The position numbers and the translations under genes are program-made. Source: Cognataquiflexum aquatile (GTDB taxonomy: Bacteria; Bacteroidota; Bacteroidia; Cytophagales; Cyclobacteriaceae). Taken from it: 64,000 bases of DNA. The stretch spans positions 186,001-250,000 of the forward strand of contig NZ_QMIK01000001.1 of NCBI RefSeq assembly GCF_003316845.1. Reading direction: 5' to 3'. Shown here piece after piece: positions 9,231-18,831 of this stretch. The notes under the pieces were generated by a model that had not been told where the DNA came from, did not search any database, and worked only from the letters and a program-made list of their open reading frames with translations. The stretch's first letter is position 1. Every line of letters begins with the position of its first letter.

Positions 9231-11378
9231 TCAAGGTCTTCCGACAGATTCTCTCAAGGAGGTCAACCAGGTAGGGGTTGCCCTCCTTTCTTTTAACTTG
9301 GCCTGCACCCACCTGTTTGCTTTTTCTAACGCGCCTTTGTTTTGATAATCCGATCTTGCCTGGATCAACAGGCTAAAAAAGGACTCTAATTCCTTCGCTT
9401 GAAATTCCGAAAACATAGAATCTGAATCCAATAGACCTTTATCAAATCCTCTGTCTTTCTTAAGAATCGAATAATTGGCTCCAACTTTAAGGTATCCTTT
9501 TGACAGCAATGATTCTTTGGCTTTTGGAATCAATAGATCCAGGTATTTATCAGGGATTACTAGGTTTAAACTGTCACCAAGATACAAGTCCAAATAGGTT
9601 AATGAATCTTTCAAAGCTACATTTCTTGCTTTTGGATTTGCAAAATCAATGATTTCACTACTCTCAATGAAATCAGCAATTAGGAGACTATTGTAGGTAT
9701 AAGGATACAAAATAGAAGTTAAATAGAGGTTTGCATCCTGCGGGTTTTTCACTAAAGTCAAGATTACTTCCTTATCACTTATTTTATTATAATTCAATAC
9801 CTTATGTGTACTCAAAAAGGCAGAATTAACTTCGGAAACCTTCATTTTTACAGTATCCACATTTCCTTCTACCAAGCCATTTCGTAAGAGGCTTTCAATA
9901 CTCAAATTGAAAGCAGTCATATATTCGACAGGATCATCGTACCAAAAATAAATAGGAGAGGACACCTGTTTTGAAAATTGATCAATCCGGTCTTTCAATT
10001 CCCAATCTGTTCTTAAGGATGCTAAGGTTAGTTTTTCACTTTCATCTAGGACCCCGTCTCCCGATACCTGCAAAATGGTTTTGGAGAAGTACCCGTAATT
10101 GGTAGTAGTGCCAAGCATCTGCAATTTTTGAAGCCTTGAAATAGAGAATGCAATATTTTTCTTTCTTTGCTCCACAGTCCTGATGAGTTTGCTGTCCTGC
10201 TTCATGGCTTGTTCCAATGAATCCAAAACCACTAGTTCCATTCTCAACAAGGAATCAAACAATCCCAATTCAAACCTGCTAAAGGCTTCATCTGATTCGA
10301 TTTGTGAAACAAGTTGGGAGATTCTGTCATGATGAAAAACGACTTTTTTGACATCTTTTCCGGTGATCAGTGAAAATAGGTTTTTGAGTGTTTCTGCGCC
10401 TTGGATTTCGGCATTTTTAAGAATATCCGCTCGGTGGGCAAATGACATGAGTTTTTCCACGCAATATTCCTTTACTCTTTTGGCATCTTTGAAATCCACT
10501 CTGCCATTATAATCCAAGATTTCAAAACCCGGAATCCCTTTTTCAGGAATAAACCACGGGTTGATGTCCGCATTGAGGATGGTGGGCGCCAAGCCGAAAA
10601 TGTGCACTTCTGATACATCATCGTAAATCACGATGGAAGAGGGATCCAAATTGGTAAAATCGAATCCAGCTTTCACCCATCCTCTTCCTACCATGGCAAG
10701 CTTTTTTCTGGTTTCTTTTCTGCTGAAATCAGCCAGTTTATTTTGATAATAGAAGTTCATGAAATCCACTGAGGCCAAAGAATCCCTGGCAGGAGGAGCT
10801 TCTTGATACATCAAGAACAAAGCTTCTTCTTTGTTTCGGGCACTTGGATTCCACTTTTCATTTTTATTCTTTTTGGTTTTATCCCTGTAGAGGTATTCCA
10901 ACATATCCTCATAAAGTGGATCTGCTGTAACATCATTCAGAAAACCATGATAATTAAGCTTGTCCATGATATTTCTGCTGTCAACTTCATGTCGGATGAT
11001 TCTTCTCCAATTATTAATTGGAGTCATTTTTTTGTATTCCTCATCCTTTTCATTTTTTGAAAGTGCCTGAAAATCCCTGAGGTTCTTCAGGGCAGACTTG
11101 ATGTCCTGATACAAAATGCCACCTCTTGTTCTGATGTTTTCATCCTCTATCAGGTTCAGCCTTGCTTCATCTATGGAAGCAATCACCTCTCCATAATATT
11201 CTGCAGTTACCAATTGTCCAATCTGTCTGACTTCCGTAACCATGTTGGAGGTATCGTTCAATTTTAGCCCACCGCCAAAAATCCCAAATGGGTTCCAGAT
11301 AAACAGCCCTATTACTATCCCCAAAACGATGAGGATGTCCAAAAGAAACTTCCAGTTTTTCAGGAATAGGCCTATCAT
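9231..11378 (-). CDS. large membrane-anchored DUF4230-like protein
   Basis: A 715-residue protein with a single N-terminal transmembrane helix (about residues 10-30). The segment TEVRQIGQLVTAEYYGEV resembles the start of DUF4230 domains, as does the later KAGFDFTNLDPSSI block, but the rest, largely helical, is not recognised. It is the last gene of a four-gene minus-strand operon and overlaps the preceding small DUF4230 lipoprotein by 4 nt. Most of the chain should lie in the periplasm. DUF4230 has no known biochemical function; a structural or sensor role in the envelope is only a guess. Confidence 0.6.
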   Translation of the reverse strand: MIGLFLKNWKFLLDILIVLGIVIGLFIWNPFGIFGGGLKLNDTSNMVTEVRQIGQLVTAEYYGEVIASIDEARLNLIEDENIRTRGGILYQDIKSALKNLRDFQALSKNEKDEEYKKMTPINNWRRIIRHEVDSRNIMDKLNYHGFLNDVTADPLYEDMLEYLYRDKTKKNKNEKWNPSARNKEEALFLMYQEAPPARDSLASVDFMNFYYQNKLADFSRKETRKKLAMVGRGWVKAGFDFTNLDPSSIVIYDDVSEVHIFGLAPTILNADINPWFIPEKGIPGFEILDYNGRVDFKDAKRVKEYCVEKLMSFAHRADILKNAEIQGAETLKNLFSLITGKDVKKVVFHHDRISQLVSQIESDEAFSRFELGLFDSLLRMELVVLDSLEQAMKQDSKLIRTVEQRKKNIAFSISRLQKLQMLGTTTNYGYFSKTILQVSGDGVLDESEKLTLASLRTDWELKDRIDQFSKQVSSPIYFWYDDPVEYMTAFNLSIESLLRNGLVEGNVDTVKMKVSEVNSAFLSTHKVLNYNKISDKEVILTLVKNPQDANLYLTSILYPYTYNSLLIADFIESSEIIDFANPKARNVALKDSLTYLDLYLGDSLNLVIPDKYLDLLIPKAKESLLSKGYLKVGANYSILKKDRGFDKGLLDSDSMFSEFQAKELESFFSLLIQARSDYQNKGALEKANRWVQAKLKERRATPTWLTSLRESVGRP

Positions 11379-12013
11379 TGTTCTACAACAGTTTCTGTAT
11401 CTACCAATAAATTGACCTTCGAAATAATCAGGTCGTCGCTTTTGAAAGTGATGTATATTTCTTCATAACCGAGAGAACCAAGTAAAACTTGGAACAACTG
11501 TCGGGTATGATTTTGCGTAGTCCGGACTATCCCTATATAGCGGAGGTTCTCCCGGATATCTAGTTCGGCAAGCCTGAAAAATTCCTCTTGATCCCTGATA
11601 TCGATCTTATTCAAAAACACTTTAGGGTCTGAAATCAAGGAATCTTCCACGAAGCTTGCGGGAGGATATGAAAAGTTGATCACTTCGATAGGGGGTAGTT
11701 CCAAGTGGATTTTGGTACCCTCTATCCTGATGTCAGCCTCTCTGATTTTGCTTAGGTCTATACCTGCCTTTACCTTGGCCTGTGAGTATGCCATGAAACT
11801 TGCCTCACTGATTTTTAACAGTGCCAGTTTTTTGGTTTTGGTACCAAAGACAATTTTGTCAATCACAAACTCAGTAGTGGCCAAATCCGAAGCATTTTGG
11901 ATTTTTCCCACCACCAAGGCACGTTCATTTTTCTTGCAGGAGGAAAAAACAACTGCCACTGCAATGAATGCCATAAAAGGTAACTTGAGCAGAAAAGAAT
12001 AGCCCGCCATCAT
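11375..12013 (-). CDS. DUF4230 lipoprotein
   Basis: A 212-residue protein with a hydrophobic leader ending in VVFSSCKK, a plausible lipobox with Cys at about residue 26. The mature part matches the DUF4230 pattern: nASDLATTEFVIDK near the start, KAGIDLSKI in the middle, then LPPIEV. It overlaps both neighbours by 4 nt. It is a shorter relative of the 715-residue product downstream, so the two may form a complex in the envelope. No catalytic residues are evident. Confidence 0.75.
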   Translation of the reverse strand: MMAGYSFLLKLPFMAFIAVAVVFSSCKKNERALVVGKIQNASDLATTEFVIDKIVFGTKTKKLALLKISEASFMAYSQAKVKAGIDLSKIREADIRIEGTKIHLELPPIEVINFSYPPASFVEDSLISDPKVFLNKIDIRDQEEFFRLAELDIRENLRYIGIVRTTQNHTRQLFQVLLGSLGYEEIYITFKSDDLIISKVNLLVDTETVVEQ

Positions 12014-13737
12014 GACTGCATCTTTTTAAATTTTTCATAGGCAGCCTGCAACTTGGTATCGTATTTATTGACTTTATAGCCACTGCCATTATAGCCATAA
12101 GCAAAGCTAGCCCAATCATAACTCCCTGATTTTTCTTCAGAAATGAAATTGATCAATGGAGTTCCCTTGAGTTTTTTGGTTTTGATGAATTCCAGAAAAT
12201 CCATGAAATGGTATTTTTCATGCTCATGCTGTTTTTCCTCAAACTCCTTGTAATCTGCGTATTTTCGGCCTTTTATATTGTGGTTGATGTTGTCACCTAG
12301 GATTTGGAACAATCCCCACGAAGCGGAAAAAACGGCGATTTCAGGATCTATTTTTCTTGCGCGGTCAAGACGGTCATATTCTGAAATTCCCCCTTTATAA
12401 TATTGCCTTGTCCAGCTTTTGTATAAGATATCTTCATTGCTTTTTTGAAGCTTCAGGATTTCTTCTTCAGGCATTTTCCTCATACTGCTGAGGAGTTTCC
12501 ACATCAGATGGCCTTCAAACAAAATCTTCGCCCGTCCATCACTGAGATGGCCTCTTCCGGAGGATTCAACAGAGATTACTGATTTCACTACCGGAAGAGA
12601 AAGGATAATGCCGTCTTTTTCAGCTAGGTTTTCAAGGATTTCCTGGATCTCTTCATCATTGAGGATTTTGCTGTTGATATTGTCCATGATCTGGACAAAT
12701 GCAAAATTACTTGCCACAGGTAGTTGTTCTCCCCTTGATTCTAAAAGTGCATTTTTAAGGTTTGTTATTGGCGAACCTGAAGTGGGAGGCTGTTGCATGT
12801 CTCCTACAGTCTCTTCGCCTTCCATAAATTCCCTGTCATCATCACCCAATGAATCGTCCTGTTCCAAACTCGGCGGCGGTGTCCCTGCGCTTGGCATGAT
12901 TCCTTCAGGAAGTTGGGAGGAAGGCGGGGTAGATGGAGGAGGTGGAGTAGGGCTGCCATCGGCTTGCTGATTCGGGTTTCTCCATCTTTCCCTGAAGTAT
13001 TTCAAGGATTTGTCACCAAAATAGAAGGCAATCATCATCAAAAACGCCGTTTCAAAAAATTCAAATTGCTGAATTCTCAACGCTACAAGATCTGAGCTGA
13101 GTTCTTCGGAACCCATACTGCTTATAAGCAAGGAAATACCCCCAAACAACAAAGTAAATGCAATCATCCCGCGTACTGTACCGGGAGGCAAACCAAATGT
13201 CTGACTTCGATAGGGGTTATATAATGGTTCTCTAACGCCACTTGCAGGCAGGTCTATACCAAATTCCCGGGCATCTCTTTTGGCTTCAGCTATTTTCTGC
13301 CATTCCCCATCAGTTATTCCAAAATTGATATTGTAATGATATACAGACCATACGAAATAGATCATAAAAACGGCAATCCAAATCACAATTATCAGCAATC
13401 CAACGATGGAAAAGAGGTTTTTCTTTTCAATGTACATGAGGATGCTGTAAAAAATCGTGACCAAAACCAGGGTTATAGCAAAAATGATTGTCCCTTTGAA
13501 AAATACATCATGGTACTTATTGACATAATAGGAGCTGATCTGGTCCTCAGTTTTAAAATACCGAATCAAGATCCCATAGATCAGGCCCACAGCAATGATC
13601 GCCGGAATAGTCAATGCAAGGACTACATCTTTTTCTTCGGTGTAAAAATTCCTGATCAAAAACCCTATGGCAACTGCCATCAAGATGGTAGCTGCAATCT
13701 TAATGATCAGCTGGTAAAAGGCGCTTTGTTTTTTCAT
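12010..13737 (-). CDS. membrane-anchored N-acetylmuramidase (DUF3380 type)
   Basis: A 575-residue protein. The first 245 residues carry about six hydrophobic helices. A Pro-rich linker (about 253-290, PTPPPPSTPP) leads to a soluble C-terminal domain. That domain matches the N-acetylmuramidase family: VVKSVISVESSGRG contains the probable catalytic Glu, followed by DGRAKILFEGH and SASWGLFQILG. The family cleaves the peptidoglycan glycan chain and is common in phage lysis cassettes, but free-standing copies have no multi-helix membrane part. The gene overlaps DUF5675 upstream and DUF4230 downstream by 4 nt each. The module may remodel or lyse the cell wall; topology needs checking because the enzyme domain must reach the periplasm. 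Confidence 0.8.
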   Translation of the reverse strand: MKKQSAFYQLIIKIAATILMAVAIGFLIRNFYTEEKDVVLALTIPAIIAVGLIYGILIRYFKTEDQISSYYVNKYHDVFFKGTIIFAITLVLVTIFYSILMYIEKKNLFSIVGLLIIVIWIAVFMIYFVWSVYHYNINFGITDGEWQKIAEAKRDAREFGIDLPASGVREPLYNPYRSQTFGLPPGTVRGMIAFTLLFGGISLLISSMGSEELSSDLVALRIQQFEFFETAFLMMIAFYFGDKSLKYFRERWRNPNQQADGSPTPPPPSTPPSSQLPEGIMPSAGTPPPSLEQDDSLGDDDREFMEGEETVGDMQQPPTSGSPITNLKNALLESRGEQLPVASNFAFVQIMDNINSKILNDEEIQEILENLAEKDGIILSLPVVKSVISVESSGRGHLSDGRAKILFEGHLMWKLLSSMRKMPEEEILKLQKSNEDILYKSWTRQYYKGGISEYDRLDRARKIDPEIAVFSASWGLFQILGDNINHNIKGRKYADYKEFEEKQHEHEKYHFMDFLEFIKTKKLKGTPLINFISEEKSGSYDWASFAYGYNGSGYKVNKYDTKLQAAYEKFKKMQS

Positions 13738-14558
13738 AGTGATGATAGTTTACTTTTCTCAAACCAATCTTCATTGAGTATCTGGATATTGACCGGCTCA
13801 TTTGATTTGAGCAGGGCACTTACTGATTTATAAAATCTTTCATAGGCATTTCGCGAATCTTGAAGGGATTTGGATGTTCCTGCCGAAACGCCATCTGCGA
13901 TCAGGATGCAGCCATCCGTGTTTTCATGGGTATTTCCAACATGGATATAGACATTTTGAAAATTTGGGATTTGCTTGATCTCAAGGTGAAAATCAAACCA
14001 ATTGCCATATAGGTTTCTGTATTTTTCAGTCAGTTCGGTTACATTTTTATTGAAATCAATTGGGTAAACCCCCGACGGAATCCGTGTATGCTTTTCGACT
14101 TTCACCTCTTTATGGGCATCTTCGAGGGTATAGGCAAAAAATTTATTTCTCAAAAAAATCAAACCAAGGGTAGTTTCGCCGTCATCAAGGTATCTCAATA
14201 CGGTAAGAGTACATTTCCCCAAAGCGGTCTCGCCACCGGATTTGGCCCCCTGTAATTTGACTTCCAAATCTTTGATTTTTTGTTCGAGTTTTGAAATTTC
14301 AGCGGTTTTTTCCGTGACAGCAGGAGCTGACGGTTCGGAAGCAAGGCGCTGAATAGCCACAGGAGGTTTTGGTTTTTCTTTATTGGAGGTAAAAACTGCT
14401 GCTAATTTCTGATATCCCTTTTCAACCAATACAGCGACATAGCCAATAAAACCTATAATGTAAAGCCAAATTTTACCCAACAATTCAGGATTGGTCACAA
14501 AGAGGAGAACCAGGATGGCTAAGCAAGCAATGACTAAAAGCGCTGCAAAATTTTTCAT
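13734..14558 (-). CDS. membrane-anchored DUF5675 protein
   Basis: A 274-residue protein. Two hydrophobic helices (about 4-22 and 31-48) are followed by a short coiled coil (about 85-105). The C-terminal DUF5675 domain (about 112-270) has the characteristic TLEDAHKEVKVEKHTRIPSG, YIHVGNTHENTDGCIL and Asn-rich blocks. DUF5675 resembles L,D-transpeptidase-like phage proteins with a conserved His and Cys; here His in HVGN and Cys in DGCIL are present. It is the first gene of the minus-strand operon and overlaps the muramidase by 4 nt, which supports a peptidoglycan-related role. Confidence 0.78.
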   Translation of the reverse strand: MKNFAALLVIACLAILVLLFVTNPELLGKIWLYIIGFIGYVAVLVEKGYQKLAAVFTSNKEKPKPPVAIQRLASEPSAPAVTEKTAEISKLEQKIKDLEVKLQGAKSGGETALGKCTLTVLRYLDDGETTLGLIFLRNKFFAYTLEDAHKEVKVEKHTRIPSGVYPIDFNKNVTELTEKYRNLYGNWFDFHLEIKQIPNFQNVYIHVGNTHENTDGCILIADGVSAGTSKSLQDSRNAYERFYKSVSALLKSNEPVNIQILNEDWFEKSKLSSL

Positions 14559-14897
14559 GAAAATTCTGAGAAGAAAACCTAAAATTTATCTAGTTACTCA
14601 AAAAAGACTATAAATAATTTTAAAATTTAAATATTTACCTCCTGAAAATCAAGAAAATATCGACTTTTCATTTTATCCTTTTTTGGCAGTTGAGGAATCC
14701 ATATAAAAAAGAACCTGAAAAAAATCCAATTTCAAAGAATCTTTTACCTTTTGACCGGAAAATTCTTGTTAAATTCTCCTCCATTCAAATCGTTTAAATA
14801 CATTTTATCAAGAAAGCTCAAAAAAAGGGGAGAAATCCTCTCTGAAAATGGCTGGATTTGCTTAAATTTTCAATCTAATCAATCAAATATCAATCAA
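14559..14897. other. divergent intergenic region
   Basis: AT-rich spacer between the divergent DUF5675 operon and the molybdenum hydroxylase genes, presumably holding both promoters. An in-frame ATG at 14751 would extend the iron-sulfur subunit by 49 residues, but that extension is low-complexity and the family begins at 14898, so it is treated as noncoding. Confidence 0.5.
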
Positions 14898-15356
14898 ATG
14901 GCAAACTACAACCTTCGAATTAATGGAAACGACTATAACGTTGACGTTGAAGACGATACACCACTATTGTGGGTGTTGAGGGACCATATCGGCTTGGTAG
15001 GAACAAAATATTCCTGCGGAATAGCCCAATGCGGCGCCTGTACAGTCCACGTCAATGGGGAAGCAGCTTTTTCCTGTACCTTGCCGGTTTCAAGTATCGG
15101 TTCTGACGAAATCACTACCATTGAAGGACTTTCATCAGAAGGTGACCATCCTGTCCAAAAAGCATGGGATGAAGTAGATACTGCACAGTGCGGTTATTGT
15201 CAAGCCGGTCAGATCATGACCGCAGCGGCATTTTTGAGAAAAAACCCAGAACCAAGCATGGAAGAAATCGAAAATGCAATGAACAGAAACCTGTGCCGAT
15301 GTGGCACATACCACAAAATCCGAGAAGCAGTAGCCTTAGCAGCAAAACTTAAATAA
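14898..15356 (+). CDS. iorA: [2Fe-2S] subunit of an isoquinoline-1-oxidoreductase-type Mo hydroxylase
   Basis: A 152-residue xanthine-oxidase-family iron-sulfur subunit. The N-terminal plant-ferredoxin-like cluster motif CGIAQCGAC plus a downstream Cys (FSCTLP) binds one cluster. The C-terminal helical motif CGYCQAGQ ... CRCGTY binds the second. Start 14898 was chosen because MANYNLRING is the usual family N-terminus. It transfers electrons from the molybdenum subunit encoded 2 nt downstream to an external acceptor. No Tat signal is present here; such subunits are typically co-exported with the Tat-carrying partner. Confidence 0.92.
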   Translation: MANYNLRINGNDYNVDVEDDTPLLWVLRDHIGLVGTKYSCGIAQCGACTVHVNGEAAFSCTLPVSSIGSDEITTIEGLSSEGDHPVQKAWDEVDTAQCGYCQAGQIMTAAAFLRKNPEPSMEEIENAMNRNLCRCGTYHKIREAVALAAKLK

Positions 15357-15358
15357 TC

Positions 15359-17521
15359 ATGGCAAATCTAACGAAAACAAATAGAAGGGATTTCCTCAAA
15401 ATAGCAGCCACTGCTTCCGGGGGATTGTTTATCGGTTTCTATTGGTCAGGATGCGATTCTCCCAAGATGAAGGTTTTGACCAATGAAGAGATACTTCTCA
15501 ACGCACATAATTTCAACAGCTATCTTTCCATTTCTCCAACAGGTGATGTGGTGATTTATTCTCCTAACCCGGAATTGGGACAAAATATCCTGACTTCTTT
15601 TCCAATGGTAGTAGCCGAAGAATTGGATGCAGATTGGCAGAAAGTAAGGGTCATTCAGGCCAATTTGGATGTTGAAAAATATGAGAGACAACTGACCGGT
15701 GGATCCGGTGCCATGCCGCATTCTTGGGAAAGACTCCGAAAGGCAGGTGCTACCGCTAGACATCTTTTGGTAGCCGCCGCTGCCACAAAAATGAATGTCG
15801 ATGCAAGTACGCTTTCGACTTCCAATGGAGAAGTAATCCACAAGGAGAGCGGTAAAAAAATGGGTTATGGTGAATTGGTCACCGATGCATCCAAACTGAC
15901 TGCCCCCGAGGAAGTCGCTTTAAAAGATCCCAAAGACTTCAAAATCATTGGCACTCCGGTCAAAAACGTGGAAAACAAAAACATGTTTACAGGAAAGCCG
16001 CTTTATGGACTTGATTTTTATAGGGAAGGCATGCTGCATGCCATGATCCAAAGGCCTCCTTTTGGCATGAAAATTAAATCAGTGGACGATGCCGCCGCAA
16101 GGGCAATCTCAGGTGTGACAGAGGTGGTTACGTTCAAAAACAACGTAGCCGTAGTAGGAAAGTCCACCTGGCCACTGATGAAAGCCAAGAAATTACTCAA
16201 AATAGAGTATGAACCTGATGGTGTCGTAGAAAGTACCTTTGACCATGACAGGCTATTTGCAGAATTGCTAAACGGTAAAACTGCAGAAGTCAAAAGAAAA
16301 GATGGTGATGTGGATGCTGCTTTCAAAAAGGCCGCCCAAGTCATCACGAGTGAATACCAATGTCCTTTTCTTTCGCATTCTCCCATGGAACCACAAAACT
16401 TCTTTGCGCATGTGCAGGGAGACAAAGTGGAATTGGTAGGTCCTACACAAACGCCAGACAGGGCAAGGAATGATACCGCACAGTTGTTGGGCATTCTGCC
16501 TGAGAATATCACTGTTCAAATCACAAGATTAGGAGGTGGTTTTGGCAGAAGGCTGAGAGCCGACTTCGTAACCGAAGCAGCTGAATTGTCCAAAATGATG
16601 AATGCCCCTATCAAATTAACCTGGAGCAGGGAAGATGACATGACAGGCGGAGCATATCGTCCTGCTGTCAGATACAGATTCCAAGCTGCTTTGGATGAAA
16701 GCGGAAACATGATTGGGTACAAGCTGAGAGGAGTTGGGATCAATGCAGGTAATTCTACAAGAGAAAATAATTTCCCTTCAGGGGCAGTAGAGAATGTGCT
16801 GATCGAATCTGTGGAACACAAATCCGCCATCACTACCAATGCATGGAGAGCACCGATCACCAATTTCTTGGCCTATGCAGAGCAGTCATTCTTGGATGAA
16901 GTAGCATTGGCCGCCAAAAAGGATCCTGTCCAATTCAGATTGGATTTGTTGGCCAAGGCCAAAGCTTCGCCTGTGGGTGAATTGCAATATGATGTGGACA
17001 GGATGATCGGTGTCATCAAGATGGCTGCTGAAAAATCCAATTGGGGCAAAGATGCCAATGTCATGCAAGGCTTCAGCGTTTATTTTTCTCATAGATCGTA
17101 TGTTGCTCAGGTGGCAAATATCGAAATGGAAAATAACCAACCTGTTCTGAAGAAAATCGTCGCAGCCACAGATTGTGGTATCGTCGTGAATCCGACAGGT
17201 GCGAATCATCAGGTACGGGGCGGAATCGTAGATGGCATGGGCCATGCCATGTATGGAAACCTGACCTTTGAAAACGGGTTGCCGAAGCAGAAAAACTTTG
17301 ACACTTACCGTTTGATCAGGATGAAAGAAGTTCCTGAAATCGACGTCCACTATGTCCAAAACGGCATCGATCCAACAGGTCTTGGGGAACCGGCTTTGCC
17401 GCCAACTGGTGGTGCGGTGGCCAATGCGATCTTCAAAGCAACCGGGAGAAGACTTAGAAGTCAGCCGTTCATTGAGCAAAAAGAATTCTCAGATATCAAG
17501 TTACAGATTAAAAGAGCTTAA
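15359..17521 (+). CDS. iorB: Tat-exported molybdopterin subunit of the Mo hydroxylase
   Basis: A 720-residue molybdopterin-binding subunit of the aldehyde-oxidase/isoquinoline-1-oxidoreductase type. It begins with a twin-arginine signal (NRRDFLKIAATASGG), implying periplasmic function. Conserved Mo-cofactor segments include LGGGFGRRLRADF, WRAPITNFLAYAEQS and the C-terminal [17 protein letters not shown] with the catalytic Glu. It works with the adjacent 2Fe-2S subunit. Its maturation genes are probably the xdhC-mocA pair at 23.1-24.9 kb. A strong terminator follows at 17544. The last 45 codons plus this terminator occur again at 18672-18870, after the FRG gene. Confidence 0.92.
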   Translation: MANLTKTNRRDFLKIAATASGGLFIGFYWSGCDSPKMKVLTNEEILLNAHNFNSYLSISPTGDVVIYSPNPELGQNILTSFPMVVAEELDADWQKVRVIQANLDVEKYERQLTGGSGAMPHSWERLRKAGATARHLLVAAAATKMNVDASTLSTSNGEVIHKESGKKMGYGELVTDASKLTAPEEVALKDPKDFKIIGTPVKNVENKNMFTGKPLYGLDFYREGMLHAMIQRPPFGMKIKSVDDAAARAISGVTEVVTFKNNVAVVGKSTWPLMKAKKLLKIEYEPDGVVESTFDHDRLFAELLNGKTAEVKRKDGDVDAAFKKAAQVITSEYQCPFLSHSPMEPQNFFAHVQGDKVELVGPTQTPDRARNDTAQLLGILPENITVQITRLGGGFGRRLRADFVTEAAELSKMMNAPIKLTWSREDDMTGGAYRPAVRYRFQAALDESGNMIGYKLRGVGINAGNSTRENNFPSGAVENVLIESVEHKSAITTNAWRAPITNFLAYAEQSFLDEVALAAKKDPVQFRLDLLAKAKASPVGELQYDVDRMIGVIKMAAEKSNWGKDANVMQGFSVYFSHRSYVAQVANIEMENNQPVLKKIVAATDCGIVVNPTGANHQVRGGIVDGMGHAMYGNLTFENGLPKQKNFDTYRLIRMKEVPEIDVHYVQNGIDPTGLGEPALPPTGGAVANAIFKATGRRLRSQPFIEQKEFSDIKLQIKRA

Positions 17522-17580
17522 AAACAGCAAGGTAATAGTGCAGGCCCACCGTAGGAAGGATATTCCCGGTGGGCTTTTTT
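17383..17580 (+). repeat. direct repeat copy A: 3' end of iorB plus terminator
   Basis: About 198 bp comprising the final codons of iorB and its terminator. It matches 18672-18870 with roughly ten differences. Those inside the coding part are all synonymous (for example CCG/CCT, ACT/ACA, CTT/CTG), plus one A indel after the stop and one change in the terminator loop. Confidence 0.9.
17544..17580 (+). terminator. Rho-independent terminator of iorAB
   Basis: Perfect 8-bp stem GCCCACCG / CGGTGGGC (17544-17551 with 17567-17574), a 15-nt loop and a run of six T. It lies 23 nt after the iorB stop. Confidence 0.92.
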
Positions 17581-17602
17581 ACAGTTTTAAAAAATTTGAA
17601 AA

Positions 17603-18547
17603 ATGGAAACCTACCAATCAATCACCGAAAAGGGATCTTTTTTTGATTCCCATGAAATTGAAACTTCGCAAGATCTATCAAAACTAATGGCCACCTTGAA
17701 TGAACAAATGGAAAGCATTTTTAGGGGAGTGAATAATGCCGAATATAAAATGTATAATTCAGCCCAAAGAGAATTTTTAAGTAGATCAAATTTTTCAATT
17801 AATCAACAGGATTATGAAGCATTTATCGATAAAATGGTACAAAATGCTAAAATTTCGATGAATAGTTTACTCAAAAAGCACTTTGACTCACATCGAAATT
17901 TAATTACTGACGATGCGGTCCTAAGTTTTTTACAGCATTATAAAGCGCCAACTCCATTATTGGATTGGACTAAAAACCCACATGTAGCTCTTTTCTTTTG
18001 TTTTTATTTTTGTTCTTCACCAGATAAAGACATTAATAATTATGTTAGTTTATATTGTATTGAAACAATTGAAAAAATTCCAAAATACCTTGATTTCCTC
18101 AATCAGAATATGAATGCCTTGGCTATTCATTGGGATATTAAGGATTTAATCGGACCTTGGGAAGAAGATCCTAGAAGTTTTAAATATTTTAAGAACTATG
18201 AAGTTTTTCTCATTCCTGAATATAGAGAATCAGGATATTCCTTCACTTCAAAACCTAGCAATAATGGTAAAACCTTTAGCTATTATTTTAATCAGAATAA
18301 TTTAAATATTATTGCTCAAGAGGGTTTATTCATTGCCAATAGTAGGTTAATTGAACCTTTAGAACATTTTTTTCAGAGCCGGGATAATGATAAAATTCAA
18401 AAATTCCCGAAAATCAAATGCTTTAATATTAAAAAATCTTTATTTAAAGATGCAATGAGGTTGTTAGAAAAACAAAAAATAAATAAAAAAACTTTATTTC
18501 CGACAGAAAAACAAATAGCAAAAATGGCTTGGCAAAATATCTTATAA
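17603..18547 (+). CDS. FRG-domain protein
   Basis: A 314-residue protein. It carries the family-defining F-R-G signature (SIFRGVNNAEYK, about residues 38-50) and the block LQHYKAPTPLLDWTKNPHVALFF (about 112-134), matching the lQH.g.pT.LLDWT pattern of FRG domains. FRG proteins are poorly characterised and often found in accessory or defence contexts. The gene is visibly more AT-rich than its neighbours. It is isolated between two copies of the iorB 3' end and terminator, so it looks recently acquired. No signal peptide or membrane helix is seen, so it is probably cytoplasmic. Phage defence is a possible but unproven role. Confidence 0.82.
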   Translation: METYQSITEKGSFFDSHEIETSQDLSKLMATLNEQMESIFRGVNNAEYKMYNSAQREFLSRSNFSINQQDYEAFIDKMVQNAKISMNSLLKKHFDSHRNLITDDAVLSFLQHYKAPTPLLDWTKNPHVALFFCFYFCSSPDKDINNYVSLYCIETIEKIPKYLDFLNQNMNALAIHWDIKDLIGPWEEDPRSFKYFKNYEVFLIPEYRESGYSFTSKPSNNGKTFSYYFNQNNLNIIAQEGLFIANSRLIEPLEHFFQSRDNDKIQKFPKIKCFNIKKSLFKDAMRLLEKQKINKKTLFPTEKQIAKMAWQNIL

Positions 18548-18671
18548 AAGATGTTAGCTGTTTGACGGGTTAAAATAGATCTAAAATGTTTTGGGATTTC
18601 TTGAAATGTGACAAGTTTTTTTAAATTAATTTAGAATTAAATATGTCAATTTCTTTGATCCAAAAGCCCAG

Positions 18672-18810
18672 TGGGGAACCTGCTTTGCCACCAACAGGTG
18701 GTGCAGTGGCCAATGCGATCTTCAAAGCAACCGGAAGGAGACTGAGAAGTCAGCCGTTCATTGAGCAAAAAGAATTCTCAGATATCAAGTTACAGATTAA
18801 AAGAGCCTAA
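18672..18810 (+). pseudogene. 3' fragment of iorB (direct repeat copy B)
   Basis: Encodes the last 45 residues of the Mo subunit with an amino-acid sequence identical to the intact gene, but with about eight synonymous base changes. There is no start codon or upstream gene body. The match continues through the terminator to 18870. Similarity fades just upstream, around 18657 (GATCCAA still matches). The fragment is a scar of the event that inserted the FRG gene. Confidence 0.88.
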
Positions 18811-18831
18811 AACAGCAAGGTAATAGTGCAG

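Noticed and set aside
14751-14897. N-terminal extension of the iron-sulfur subunit from the upstream ATG
   Set aside because: The 49 extra residues are low-complexity and unlike the family, which starts at MANYNLRING.
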